Origin: F22 sp963678855
GTDB taxonomy: Bacteria > Bacteroidota > Bacteroidia > Bacteroidales > Bacteroidaceae
NCBI GenBank assembly: GCA_963678855.1
Contig: OY787448.1
Coordinates: forward strand, 2,728,001 to 2,792,000
Length of the DNA stretch: 64,000 bases
Direction of reading: 5' to 3'
In this document: positions 17,531 through 25,991 of the stretch, piece by piece
Numbering within the stretch: position 1 is the stretch's first letter
Layout: each line of letters opens with the position of its first letter
Notes under the pieces: model-generated
What the model saw: the letters and a program-made list of their open reading frames with translations, nothing else
Database searches by the model: none
What the model was told of the DNA's origin: nothing
Position numbers and translations under genes: made by a program

Positions 17531-17598
17531 CTCGATTCACCCTGCTGTTCACCTCGATTCAGCACGTTGTTCACCTCGATTCAGCATGCTGAATCGAG
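17531..17598. repeat. Two 22-bp direct repeats running into a perfect 24-bp palindrome
   Basis: Unit 1 (17531-17552) and unit 2 (17553-17574) both begin CTCGATTCA and end GTTCAC, with 4 differences over 22 bp. The third copy of CTCGATTCAGCA (17575-17586) is followed at once by its reverse complement TGCTGAATCGAG (17587-17598), making a perfect palindrome. The 7-mers ATTAGTC (17503-17509) and GACTAAT (17598-17604) flank the block in inverted order. It could be a palindromic intergenic element, a protein-binding array, or the terminator of the minus-strand gene at 17684. Confidence 0.65.
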
Positions 17599-17683
17599 AC
17601 TAATCTCTTATTCTAATTAAATACTCAGTAAATAAAGGGGCCAGATACAAATTAAAGAAAGAATTTACAGAACAGAGAGTTTG

Positions 17684-18235
17684 CTACTCAAAGTCCCACA
17701 GAGATAAATTTTCGTAATCTGAAGCATACCATTCGGGAACAACGAGTATCATGGTGTCAAATGGACTTACCCAAATAACGCTATATCTGCTAGATGTCAC
17801 TTGGTTATATGTCATTGGTGCAGCTTTAATACGAGACGTTAGCTGAGTAGGGAGAAGATATTTGTCAATATCATCTCCTAGTAGCCATTTGAGTTCAGAG
17901 AAAAAGTCTATTCTAAGGGCAAATGGACGCATCTCAACTAGATGTCTTATTTCATACTTTTGGAGTAAATCTGTAGTTAAGGTCTTGATTTGCCATGCTT
18001 GTCTTATGCTTTTTGAATCAGGTTCTTTATTGAAAAGCCTTTTTATAGCACGTATCATATCTGGTGATATGGTGAGCGTAGAGTCTAGAGAGATGATTCT
18101 TTGTTTCTCTATAATAGTGTCTTGCTGCTTTTCGAATGCATCAGATTTGTTGATGAGCAGCACTTGACTATGCAGCCCTGTTGTACACAACAAGAGAGCT
18201 GTAAGCATCGAGATATATAAACGAATTCTTTTCAT
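17684..18235 (-). CDS. Hypothetical secreted protein
   Basis: I do not recognise this 183-aa protein. A signal peptide is clear (MKRIRLYISMLTALLLCTTGLHSQ, cleavage near residue 24). The mature part is about 160 aa, with a central basic helix-like segment (AIKRLFNKEPDSKS), a region with RPFALRIDFFSELKWLLGDD, and a C-terminus rich in aromatic residues (WYASDYENLSLWDF). It has no lipobox Cys and no known catalytic motif. It faces away from its neighbours and ends next to the palindrome block, so it is probably a single-gene unit exported to the periplasm or surface. Likely a Bacteroidales-restricted family. Confidence 0.6.
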   Translation of the reverse strand: MKRIRLYISMLTALLLCTTGLHSQVLLINKSDAFEKQQDTIIEKQRIISLDSTLTISPDMIRAIKRLFNKEPDSKSIRQAWQIKTLTTDLLQKYEIRHLVEMRPFALRIDFFSELKWLLGDDIDKYLLPTQLTSRIKAAPMTYNQVTSSRYSVIWVSPFDTMILVVPEWYASDYENLSLWDFE

Positions 18236-18370
18236 ACAGCATTACTTTTGATGGTTAGACGTGTTCTTCTATGCAATGTTACGATATAATATTGATTTAT
18301 CAAAGAAATTTAACAAATAATCAACTACTTCAAGTCGTTTCTTAAGTAATGCATGTCTGTTATCTAAAAT

Positions 18371-18404
18371 GAGGGTATGCCAAACATTGGTTTGACATAC
18401 CCTC
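18371..18404 (-). terminator. Hairpin downstream of the 168-aa secreted protein gene
   Basis: GAGGGTATG (18371-18379) pairs with CATACCCTC (18396-18404), and CAAAC (18381-18385) pairs with GTTTG (18390-18394) around an ATTG loop. It lies 84 bp past the stop of the minus-strand gene at 18488 and is followed on that strand by ATTTTAGAT. Confidence 0.55.
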
Positions 18405-18487
18405 AGCTCAGTAGATTGTCATATCGCATGGTTGTCTACTAGCTAACTTACATTTATTCATATATCCCTTAACAAAATTCTCCGTGT

Positions 18488-18994
18488 TTAGTATTGATGG
18501 AATACACCAGGCATTGTTTGTAGCACTAGTGGATTCTTAGGATTTCTTCCTAGATTGCTTTTGTCTATAACCCACACTCTTTTGTCATTTAGTGACCAAA
18601 AGTAGTGGTATGCCTCCTCTCTAGTCCAAGTAGGCAATAATATATCTAGGTCTATGACTTCCACTTCATCAAGTGCAGATGTTGGTATACGTGTAGTAGA
18701 CATCATATATCTATCGGCGTAGAAAGTCAATTCTTGTACAATACTTTTTTTATAATCGTAGAAAACTAGGCATTCATTGACACCAGTTTCTTTGTTCACG
18801 AATTTGAAATATATCGCTGGACGATTAAAATAACTGGTCATTCTTGTGTAGCGATAAATTCCTTGATTTAATGTGGGATCATTACTACTCGTAAATGTTA
18901 CATACACATCTTCATATGAAGATGTCAAGCTCTTTTTTGCTTGACCATGAGCACACAAGAGGCTAATCAATATGAAAAGACTTAACACTTTCAT
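18488..18994 (-). CDS. Hypothetical secreted protein
   Basis: Unrecognised 168-aa protein with an N-terminal signal peptide (MKVLSLFILISLLCAHGQA). The mature region is rich in beta-type and aromatic residues (QGIYRYTRMTSYFNRPAIYFKF) and has a central ECLVFYDYKKS segment; there is no lipobox, metal site or repeat. It has a full-consensus promoter 40 bp upstream and its own hairpin downstream, so it is a monocistronic gene. Together with the genes at 17684 and 19285 it forms a group of unknown exported or membrane proteins between two conserved blocks. Confidence 0.6.
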   Translation of the reverse strand: MKVLSLFILISLLCAHGQAKKSLTSSYEDVYVTFTSSNDPTLNQGIYRYTRMTSYFNRPAIYFKFVNKETGVNECLVFYDYKKSIVQELTFYADRYMMSTTRIPTSALDEVEVIDLDILLPTWTREEAYHYFWSLNDKRVWVIDKSNLGRNPKNPLVLQTMPGVFHQY

Positions 18995-19034
18995 AGCGTA
19001 GGTAGCTTCAGATGTGAATATCTGTCATTGTTGG

Positions 19035-19065
19035 CAAATATAGCAAAGAACTGCCAATCGACAAA
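19035..19065 (-). promoter_or_regulatory. Promoter of the 168-aa secreted protein gene
   Basis: Read on the minus strand: TTTG (19065-19062), 19 bp, TATATTTG (19042-19035), a full Bacteroidota consensus, 40 bp before the start codon. Confidence 0.7.
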
Positions 19066-19222
19066 GTATCTTCTAATAATTTATTGTAGAAATGTGATTT
19101 TAACTTTTAAAACCCCTTTAATAGGCGAGTAATGTCTATTCTTGGGTGTGGTCCTAACATAGATAAGAATCAAATTTATGGATTAATCTTTTGTTTGTTG
19201 AGTGATCAAATCAATGAGAACA

Positions 19223-19253
19223 TTGTTTTATTTAAATAAAATTACTATTTTTG
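19223..19253 (+). promoter_or_regulatory. Promoter of the 280-aa membrane protein gene
   Basis: TTG (19223-19225), 20 bp, TATTTTTG (19246-19253). It lies 31 bp before the start codon. Confidence 0.65.
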
Positions 19254-19284
19254 TGTTTTCTACTGACTCAAACTATTTTGTACT

Positions 19285-20127
19285 ATGAGATCTTTATCGA
19301 AACTATATACTATATATTTGCATCCACTGGTTGTGTTGCTTGTCTTTTTAATTGCCAGTGGCACCTATTTGGTGTCCTTTTATAATTGGGGAAGTCAATT
19401 ACACACTAATATGGTGTTGTATATCAAGGATTTTCTCGAGCAATATCTTATTTCATTACTGTATCTTGGTATTTTTGCATTTGCTTCATATTATATATTT
19501 TGGATAATGAAAAAGAAGCAAATGAGGTATAGTGAAGTTTTTGGTGTACTGGCTGTTTGTATTGCTGGAAATCTTGTTTTATCCTTATTGTGGAGATTTC
19601 CTCAAATTTGTACTGGTGCTTGTTCAGGTATGTTGTTTTTAATTGCTATTATAAGTGCTAGAATTGTAGAGCCTTTTGAGGATATGATATTATCACTAAG
19701 AGCTTTTTTTTTCTCTAGTTCTGATCATTCTGAGGTTGATCCATTTGAGTGGATATTATGGTTCTTACCAGTAGTTGCTTACCTTGTATCGGTAGTTTTG
19801 TTTTACGGACTTGATATTCTATTTGAATCACAATATTTGATTCTTGTGTTTGTTGAAGATTATGCACTCTTTGTGACTTATTTGATTTCCTGCTTAATTA
19901 TGTACTCGATTAGGCGAAGGTCGGGGATGCGTACTTTGCTTAATGTCATTGTTTTTGTACTGGTTAATTTTATGATGGTGTATATGTTTTATATGCAGTC
20001 CAAAGATTTGGTAGTTAGTGTATATATGTATGCGCAGAAACTGGTATATCTTATTGTGCTGATGGTAAGTATAGATATGTTCCCTTCACAGAGAGAGAAG
20101 TCTTTAAATTGGTTGTCTAAAGTATAA
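19285..20127 (+). CDS. Hypothetical multi-pass inner-membrane protein
   Basis: Unrecognised 280-aa protein with about seven or eight predicted membrane spans: near residues 13-32 (LVVLLVFLIASGTYLVSFY), 52-73, 84-103, 110-127, 152-175, 185-208, 221-239 and 246-262. Short basic loops (KKKQMR, RRRSGMR) suggest cytoplasmic sides. It contains no cofactor motif, P-loop or known transporter signature. Its AT-rich codons differ from the highly expressed neighbours. It has its own promoter and shares a convergent terminator with the M16 protease gene. Function unknown. Confidence 0.6.
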   Translation: MRSLSKLYTIYLHPLVVLLVFLIASGTYLVSFYNWGSQLHTNMVLYIKDFLEQYLISLLYLGIFAFASYYIFWIMKKKQMRYSEVFGVLAVCIAGNLVLSLLWRFPQICTGACSGMLFLIAIISARIVEPFEDMILSLRAFFFSSSDHSEVDPFEWILWFLPVVAYLVSVVLFYGLDILFESQYLILVFVEDYALFVTYLISCLIMYSIRRRSGMRTLLNVIVFVLVNFMMVYMFYMQSKDLVVSVYMYAQKLVYLIVLMVSIDMFPSQREKSLNWLSKV

Positions 20128-20142
20128 TCAGTCTATATAAAA

Positions 20143-20178
20143 AGCGAGAGGGTATATCATACGATATACCCTCTCGTT
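20143..20178. terminator. Bidirectional terminator
   Basis: CGAGAGGGTATATC (20145-20158) pairs perfectly with GATATACCCTCTCG (20163-20176) around a 4-nt loop, flanked by A-rich and T-rich sequence. It separates the convergent membrane-protein and M16 genes. Confidence 0.8.
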
Positions 20179-20240
20179 ATATGATGTAATCACTCAAATT
20201 CTCTCTCACGGATTTAAGTGTTTACTTATTCTTGCATTGA

Positions 20241-23102
20241 TTACTTTTTAGCGTCTTCTTTAACAGATGCACTTGTCATTGTTACATTGTAAGTAGACTT
20301 AGCCTTAAGAAGCTTCTTAGCAAAAGCTTGTAGGTCTTTCTTAGTAATGCTATTGACAGTCTTCACATAATTGTTGACGTTGTCAATGCCGTCTTGATCA
20401 TACTCAGACATAGCACTTATCCAGAACTTGTTTTCCTTCAAGCTAGACTCAAATTTCTTAAGCATTGGAGGAACTACCTTCTTCATGTTGACTTCCTTAG
20501 GACCGTTTTCTGCAAGGTCAGTCATTTGTTCTGTAGCGATTTCTTTAAGACGATCGTACTTAGCAGGATCTGTATCGAAGAAGATAAAGAAATTTGCAGC
20601 CTTTTCTGGTTCGTCGTTAACGCTTGCGCTTACATAAGCACCATACGTACCACCTTCGTCTTCACGCATTGTTTCTGTGCAACGAATGTCCATCAACTTG
20701 CCGTAGATTGCAGCTACAAGTTGAGTCTTCAAATTATATTCGTAAGGCATGTTGTAACCGATGAATGCAGTTGTCTTCTTCATATCTTGTTCTTGATAGA
20801 AGTGAAGAACCTTGTGACCCTTTTGAAGATGGCTAACTTCGTGGTTTGCTTTTTCGCGTACTTTAGCATCTGGTAGAGAACCAATATACTTTTCAAACAA
20901 TGGTTTAGCTGTAGCTAGGTCAATGTTACCTACAACGTAGAAAGTAAAGTCGCCAGCATTAGCAAAACGTTCTTTGTATAGTTTCAAAGAATTTGCATAG
21001 TTCACTTTGTCAAGATCTTCTGCTTTGAAACGACGACTATGGATATCATTACCATAGCGTGCGTAGTTCAAACTATCTCTGAAGTGGGTTGTTGGATTTT
21101 TCTCTACGTTTTCTAGGACAGCTCTCATGCGATTTCCGAATGATTTAGCTGCTTTTTCGTCTAGACGTGGAGCTGTGAATGTCAAATAGTTTAACTGAAG
21201 CATTGTTTCTAGATCCTTAGGAGAACATGCAGCAGAAACTGTTTCAGAGAATGTATTTACAGACGCATCAACAGAAGCAATCTTACCTGAAAGAAGTTTT
21301 GTCAATGTTGTATCGTCGAATTTACCAAGACCACCAATTTTATACAAATCGTTTACTTGAGCAAAATCGTAGTAACGGTCTTCACCATACAATGACTTAC
21401 CACCCTTACTGTAACCCTTCATGATAATTTGATCCTTCTTGAAGTCGGTTTTCTTAAGGATAACCTTAGCACCGTTTGCAAGTACCCAAGTAGTTGTACC
21501 TAGTTTGTCGTCTTCTGTAGTCTCAACCACCTTACCAGGAGTTAGGTCTTCGCTAATCAACGGCTCATCGATTACTTCGTCAACATAAGCTTCTAGTTCT
21601 TCAGATTCAACAGCAGCAAACCACTTCTTCATATCTTCCTTCGTTGGAACAGTGACACCGTCCTTGATAGGCATAGTCAATGAGATAACGCGGTTCTTTG
21701 GGCTTTCCATGATTTTCGCCATCGTTTGGTTGATAGCAGCAACTGGTAATTTAGGAGCGAATTGGTTGATTATTGCGTATTCAGTCTCTACGCTAGGGAT
21801 TGCATCACCTGAGATGAAGTGACGAATATATTGTTGGGCATAGAAACCGTGCTTTTGCTTATCACGGTCATTATAAACAGACTCTAGTTTACGCAAGTAC
21901 TCAGCACGAGCACGCGTATACTCTGAAGGAGTGAAACCGAACTTAGCAGCACGGAATACTTCACGAACTAAGGCTTTGAAACCACCTTCAATGTCTTTTT
22001 CGTTTACTAATGCAGTTGCGTCAAAGTTTTCTTTTACCATGCTAGATAGGAAAAAGTCAGAGAAACTACCACGAGCAAATGCATAAGGAGGGTTGTCAGA
22101 TTTTTGTGCCAACTCTTCGTAACGCTTATTTAGCATAGAGCCAATCATAGTAGTTACGTAGTCTTGCATTAAGAACATCATAGAACCACGCATTTCACGC
22201 GGCATGCGGTCTGTCTTTATTTGGAAGCTAGTTAAAGTACGAGTTGCTTCTTTGTCTGCTGCGATAGCCACAATCATTTCGTCGTTATTTTCTACTGGGT
22301 AGTATACACGCTCAGCTGGGTTTACTGGAGCAGGTACGTCAGCAAACATCTCTTTCATACGTGCTTCCATCTTATCTACATCAATATCACCAACTACAAC
22401 GATACCTTGTAGGTCTGGACGATACCACTTGTGGTAATAGTCACGAAGTACCTTAGGGGGGAAGTTGTTGACTACATCTACACTACCTCCAGGAAGACAG
22501 TCGGCGTATTTTGAATCTTTACCGTAGATTTGTTCAGCAATCTTCTGAATGTTACGCATAGCTGCATTGTCTCGACTACGTAACTCTTCACGGATAACAC
22601 CACGTTCTTTGTCAATTTCATTTTCTTGAAGAAGAAGAGCGTTACTCCAGTCGTGCATGATAAGCAGACAAGAATCTACTACACTTGGTTCTGTAGTTGG
22701 TACACCAGTAATACGGTATACAGTTTCATCCACCCCTGTGTAAGCATTAAGGTCACGGCCAAATACTAAGCTGTGGCTTTGGCACCAAGGAATAATACCA
22801 AGACCTTTATCGTTGCCTGGGAAATTTTTAGTACCGTTGAAGGCCATGTGCTCTAAGAAGTGAGCTAGACCACGTTGTTCTGGAAGTTCTAGAATAGCAC
22901 CTACTTTCTGTGCGATGTGAAATTGTACACGATTCTTTGGTAATTCATTGTGACGGATGTAGTAAGTCAGACCATTGTCCAATTTACCTACACGTACGTC
23001 TTTGTCCATTGGTAGTGCAGACATCTGCGCTGACACTTGGCTTGTTCCAAAACCTAAGACAAGAGCAAAGGCAAGAACAGCTTTTCCAAATGCATGTTTC
23101 AT
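20241..23102 (-). CDS. M16 family zinc peptidase (PqqL-like, full length)
   Basis: Secreted insulinase-family metallopeptidase of 953 aa. A signal peptide (residues 1-26, ending VSAQ) precedes the inverted zinc motif HFLEH (His81-His85) in RGLAHFLEHMAFNGTKNFPG; the distal zinc ligand Glu lies in the following helix, around GVIREELRSR. Two tandem M16 halves are present: catalytic N-terminal domains to about 480, and a C-terminal non-catalytic pair from about 530 (TWVLANGAKVILKKTDFKKDQI) to the end. These enzymes degrade unfolded peptides in the periplasm. It is 129 bp from kdsA on the same strand and probably separately transcribed. Confidence 0.92.
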   Translation of the reverse strand: MKHAFGKAVLAFALVLGFGTSQVSAQMSALPMDKDVRVGKLDNGLTYYIRHNELPKNRVQFHIAQKVGAILELPEQRGLAHFLEHMAFNGTKNFPGNDKGLGIIPWCQSHSLVFGRDLNAYTGVDETVYRITGVPTTEPSVVDSCLLIMHDWSNALLLQENEIDKERGVIREELRSRDNAAMRNIQKIAEQIYGKDSKYADCLPGGSVDVVNNFPPKVLRDYYHKWYRPDLQGIVVVGDIDVDKMEARMKEMFADVPAPVNPAERVYYPVENNDEMIVAIAADKEATRTLTSFQIKTDRMPREMRGSMMFLMQDYVTTMIGSMLNKRYEELAQKSDNPPYAFARGSFSDFFLSSMVKENFDATALVNEKDIEGGFKALVREVFRAAKFGFTPSEYTRARAEYLRKLESVYNDRDKQKHGFYAQQYIRHFISGDAIPSVETEYAIINQFAPKLPVAAINQTMAKIMESPKNRVISLTMPIKDGVTVPTKEDMKKWFAAVESEELEAYVDEVIDEPLISEDLTPGKVVETTEDDKLGTTTWVLANGAKVILKKTDFKKDQIIMKGYSKGGKSLYGEDRYYDFAQVNDLYKIGGLGKFDDTTLTKLLSGKIASVDASVNTFSETVSAACSPKDLETMLQLNYLTFTAPRLDEKAAKSFGNRMRAVLENVEKNPTTHFRDSLNYARYGNDIHSRRFKAEDLDKVNYANSLKLYKERFANAGDFTFYVVGNIDLATAKPLFEKYIGSLPDAKVREKANHEVSHLQKGHKVLHFYQEQDMKKTTAFIGYNMPYEYNLKTQLVAAIYGKLMDIRCTETMREDEGGTYGAYVSASVNDEPEKAANFFIFFDTDPAKYDRLKEIATEQMTDLAENGPKEVNMKKVVPPMLKKFESSLKENKFWISAMSEYDQDGIDNVNNYVKTVNSITKKDLQAFAKKLLKAKSTYNVTMTSASVKEDAKK

Positions 23103-23231
23103 ACGTTTTCTGTTTTTTGGGTTAGTAATTCAATTACATACATTCTACTAGACGGTTGAACCTAGACAAAAGTTGCAATCTAATCGAGAAATATTGATTT
23201 TTTTTCTTTCGAAATATATGAAATGTCTCTC

Positions 23232-24038
23232 TTATTTCATGGCTTGACGGATTCGAACAAGTTTAGTCAATAGGGCATCAAGGTCATCCAACTTAAGCAT
23301 ATTAGCGCCATCGCTCTTGGCTACGGTTGGGTCCATATGGGTTTCCATAAATAGCCCATCAACACCTGCCGCTATACCAGCCTTAGCCATTGTTTCAATA
23401 AGGTGAGGCATACCACCAGTAACACCAGTTGATTGATTCGGACGTTGTAGAGAATGGGTCACATCAAGGATGACTGGCCATCCGAATGATTGCATGTCGG
23501 GAATACCTCTGAAGTCTACAACTAGATCTTGATATCCGAATGTTGTTCCACGTTCTGTGAGCATAACTTGACTATTACCAGCATCAATTACTTTTTGTCC
23601 TGCATGCTCCATTGCAGATCCAGAAAGGAATTGCCCCTTTTTGATATTAACAACTTTACCTGTCTTAGCTGCGGCTATCAGTAGGTCAGTTTGGCGGCAA
23701 AGGAAAGCTGGAATCTGAAGTACATCTACGTAGTTTGCAGCCATAGCAGCTTCTTCAGCTGTATGGATATCTGTTACAACAGGAATCTCAAATTCACGAC
23801 CAACTTTGGCTAGTATTTCCAAAGCAGTCTCATCTCCGATACCTGTAAAGCTATCAATCCTAGAGCGGTTGGCTTTGCGGTATGAACCCTTAAATACATA
23901 AGGAATACCTAAGCGAGTTGTGATTTCTTTGATATGCTCTGCAATGCGTAGAGCCATATCTTCACCTTCAATTACGCATGGACCAGCTAGCAAGAAAAAA
24001 TTATCCTGTTCGTTATTTTTTAAGTTATCAATAAGCAT
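23232..24038 (-). CDS. kdsA: 3-deoxy-8-phosphooctulonate synthase
   Basis: Condenses phosphoenolpyruvate with arabinose 5-phosphate to make KDO-8-phosphate for the lipopolysaccharide core. The 268-aa TIM barrel shows the family motifs LAGPCVIEGED near the N-terminus, FKGSYRKANRSRIDSF near residue 50, QIPAFLCRQTDLL near 108, NIKKGQFLSG near 137 and LDVTHSLQRPN near 202. It is the last gene of a tight minus-strand run: M24 peptidase, miaA, lipid kinase, kdsA (gaps 17, 19 and 36 bp). Confidence 0.96.
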   Translation of the reverse strand: MLIDNLKNNEQDNFFLLAGPCVIEGEDMALRIAEHIKEITTRLGIPYVFKGSYRKANRSRIDSFTGIGDETALEILAKVGREFEIPVVTDIHTAEEAAMAANYVDVLQIPAFLCRQTDLLIAAAKTGKVVNIKKGQFLSGSAMEHAGQKVIDAGNSQVMLTERGTTFGYQDLVVDFRGIPDMQSFGWPVILDVTHSLQRPNQSTGVTGGMPHLIETMAKAGIAAGVDGLFMETHMDPTVAKSDGANMLKLDDLDALLTKLVRIRQAMK

Positions 24039-24074
24039 AATATATAATGTATAGTTAAGTTTTAGGATAAGTAA

Positions 24075-25022
24075 TTATGGAATCATCATGGTAAGCTTTT
24101 CAGGCAATATCGTAATGTCCAGTGGGTAGCATTTACCCAGTAAGCGACTGTCAAGGTCAATGCTGGCATTTCGAGCACGCATTACACGAATTTCTTTACC
24201 GCGAAAAACATCCACTTCTTTAAGATTCTGAATGCGGTTATTTATCATTTGCCATAGACAATATAGGAAGTGCCCTACGCCTTTAGGTCTATGGATTAGT
24301 GAGATGTCCAACCAGTTGTTATACGGCACCGCACTTGGGGTTTGCCCCCAACCTCTGGAGTTACCAACACATACTGTCATATAGCGCCCTTTTACGTGAA
24401 CATCATCTATACGAAGATGCATCTTGTGTTGCTTCTTTTCAAATAAGAGCATGAACCCCGCTTCAAGTAAGGCCATATATTTCCAGCCCCAAAAGCGCTT
24501 TGCACGGTCTGATACGCGAATCATGCGTTCACCTACGCCTATATTTACGGCATTGATAAAATATCGATAAATATGTTGGCACTTTTCTGTATTGTAGTGA
24601 CGAGTTTGCCCGATATCTACTTTACGAGTGCGACCAGAGAGTAGCCCTTGAATGGCAGCTTTATAATCTGTAGACAATTCCCAGAACTTTGCAAAGTCAT
24701 TGACGATGCCGTTCGGGATGATACCAAATTGTATCTGCTCAAGATAATTTGGATTTTTTTGAACAGCCGCACTGAGCAAGATGCCATTAATTAGTTCGTT
24801 GAGTGCACCATCTCCCCCGACAATAATTAGCGTCTTATAGCCATTATTCATCAGAATGTCAGCAAGGCGTTCTACTGCACCATATCCTTCGCTTTGGAAA
24901 TAGTCATACTGAATGTCGCAGGAATCAAGATAGGTTTGTATCTCGTGCCAGCGTCCTTTGCCTTCACCCGATCCAGCCATAGGATTGTAGATGATGCCCC
25001 ATTTGTTAGGATTGAACTTCAT
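24075..25022 (-). CDS. Diacylglycerol/lipid kinase family protein (YegS/DagK type)
   Basis: Cytoplasmic or membrane-associated lipid kinase of 315 aa in the DAGK catalytic family. The N-terminal nucleotide-binding domain has NPMAGSGEGKGRW near residue 13 and the glycine-rich VGGDGALNELINGI near 62. The C-terminal beta domain contains CVGNSRGWGQTPSAVP near 222, another conserved element. It most likely phosphorylates diacylglycerol or a sphingolipid-like base; which one cannot be told from sequence. It sits between miaA and kdsA in one operon. Confidence 0.85.
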   Translation of the reverse strand: MKFNPNKWGIIYNPMAGSGEGKGRWHEIQTYLDSCDIQYDYFQSEGYGAVERLADILMNNGYKTLIIVGGDGALNELINGILLSAAVQKNPNYLEQIQFGIIPNGIVNDFAKFWELSTDYKAAIQGLLSGRTRKVDIGQTRHYNTEKCQHIYRYFINAVNIGVGERMIRVSDRAKRFWGWKYMALLEAGFMLLFEKKQHKMHLRIDDVHVKGRYMTVCVGNSRGWGQTPSAVPYNNWLDISLIHRPKGVGHFLYCLWQMINNRIQNLKEVDVFRGKEIRVMRARNASIDLDSRLLGKCYPLDITILPEKLTMMIP

Positions 25023-25041
25023 TCGTTATATTTAGGTACAC

Positions 25042-25974
25042 TTATTTGTTGTTATCACCAGCCTGATACCAGTCTAAGATTTTTTCTACTCGATCTTGAA
25101 TAGGCATGGTTACTGGAAGCCAGTTGAGCTTGAAGCCACGGCGTTCCATACCTCTATACCAAGTCATTTGTCGTTTGCTAAATTGGTGGATAGCAATTTC
25201 AAGTTGACGTACCATCTCTTTGTAAGAAAGCTGACCTGTAAGGTGGAGTGTTACAAACTTATATTCTAGACCATAGTAAATGAGAGTTTCAGAAGAAACA
25301 CCTTGATCAAGTAATTGTTGCACTTCATCCAACATTCCTTCTTCTAAACGGGCGTGTAGACGTTGTGAAATACGTTCTCTACGCAATTCGCGACTAATGT
25401 CCATTGCTACAATAAGAGAGTGGAGTGGCTTGAATTCGGTCTCCATCTCAGGATGCTCCTGTTGATACTGGGCAATCTCAATGGCACGTATAGCACGTTT
25501 TACAGTATCTACATCTGTTGTGTTATGAAGCGATTGCAAAGCAGCCAATCTTACTGTCAATTCTTCTAGTGAATTGTTAGCTAGTTCGGCGCGTAACGCA
25601 TCGTTTTGAGGTACAGGCAATAAACGGTAACCTTTTAACACCGACTCTGTATACAATCCAGTACCTCCACAAAGTACAGGTACTAGGTTACGTTGTCTCA
25701 TGTCTTGGTATACCTCTGTAAAGTCCTGCTGAAATTCGAAGAGGTTATACTTTTCGCCTGCATCAAGAATATTGATTAGATGAAAGGGGATAGGTCGTCC
25801 ATCTATTTCGTACTCACATAGATCTTTACCAGTCCCGATATCCATCCCTCTATACACTTGACGAGAGTCAGCACTAATAATTTCTGTATGAAGGGCATCA
25901 GCTAGCGCTACAGCAAGACCTGTTTTACCAGTTGCTGTGGGACCAACTATACTAATGATTTCGTAAGGATTCAT
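25042..25974 (-). CDS. miaA: tRNA dimethylallyltransferase
   Basis: Transfers a dimethylallyl group to adenosine-37 of tRNAs that read UNN codons. The 310-aa protein has the P-loop GPTATGKTGLAVALA near residue 11, DSRQVYRGMDIGTGK near 36, LCGGTGLYTESVLKG near 101, and the C-terminal KFVTLHLTGQL..QFSKRQMTWYRG segment that contacts tRNA. The family length is about 300-316 aa. It is in an operon with the M24 peptidase upstream (17-bp gap) and the lipid kinase downstream (19-bp gap). Confidence 0.96.
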   Translation of the reverse strand: MNPYEIISIVGPTATGKTGLAVALADALHTEIISADSRQVYRGMDIGTGKDLCEYEIDGRPIPFHLINILDAGEKYNLFEFQQDFTEVYQDMRQRNLVPVLCGGTGLYTESVLKGYRLLPVPQNDALRAELANNSLEELTVRLAALQSLHNTTDVDTVKRAIRAIEIAQYQQEHPEMETEFKPLHSLIVAMDISRELRRERISQRLHARLEEGMLDEVQQLLDQGVSSETLIYYGLEYKFVTLHLTGQLSYKEMVRQLEIAIHQFSKRQMTWYRGMERRGFKLNWLPVTMPIQDRVEKILDWYQAGDNNK

Positions 25975-25991
25975 CTATTATAATTAATGAA

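Noticed and set aside
17531..17598. CRISPR-like array
   Set aside because: Repeats are contiguous with no unique spacers, only three partial copies, and no cas genes are in the window.
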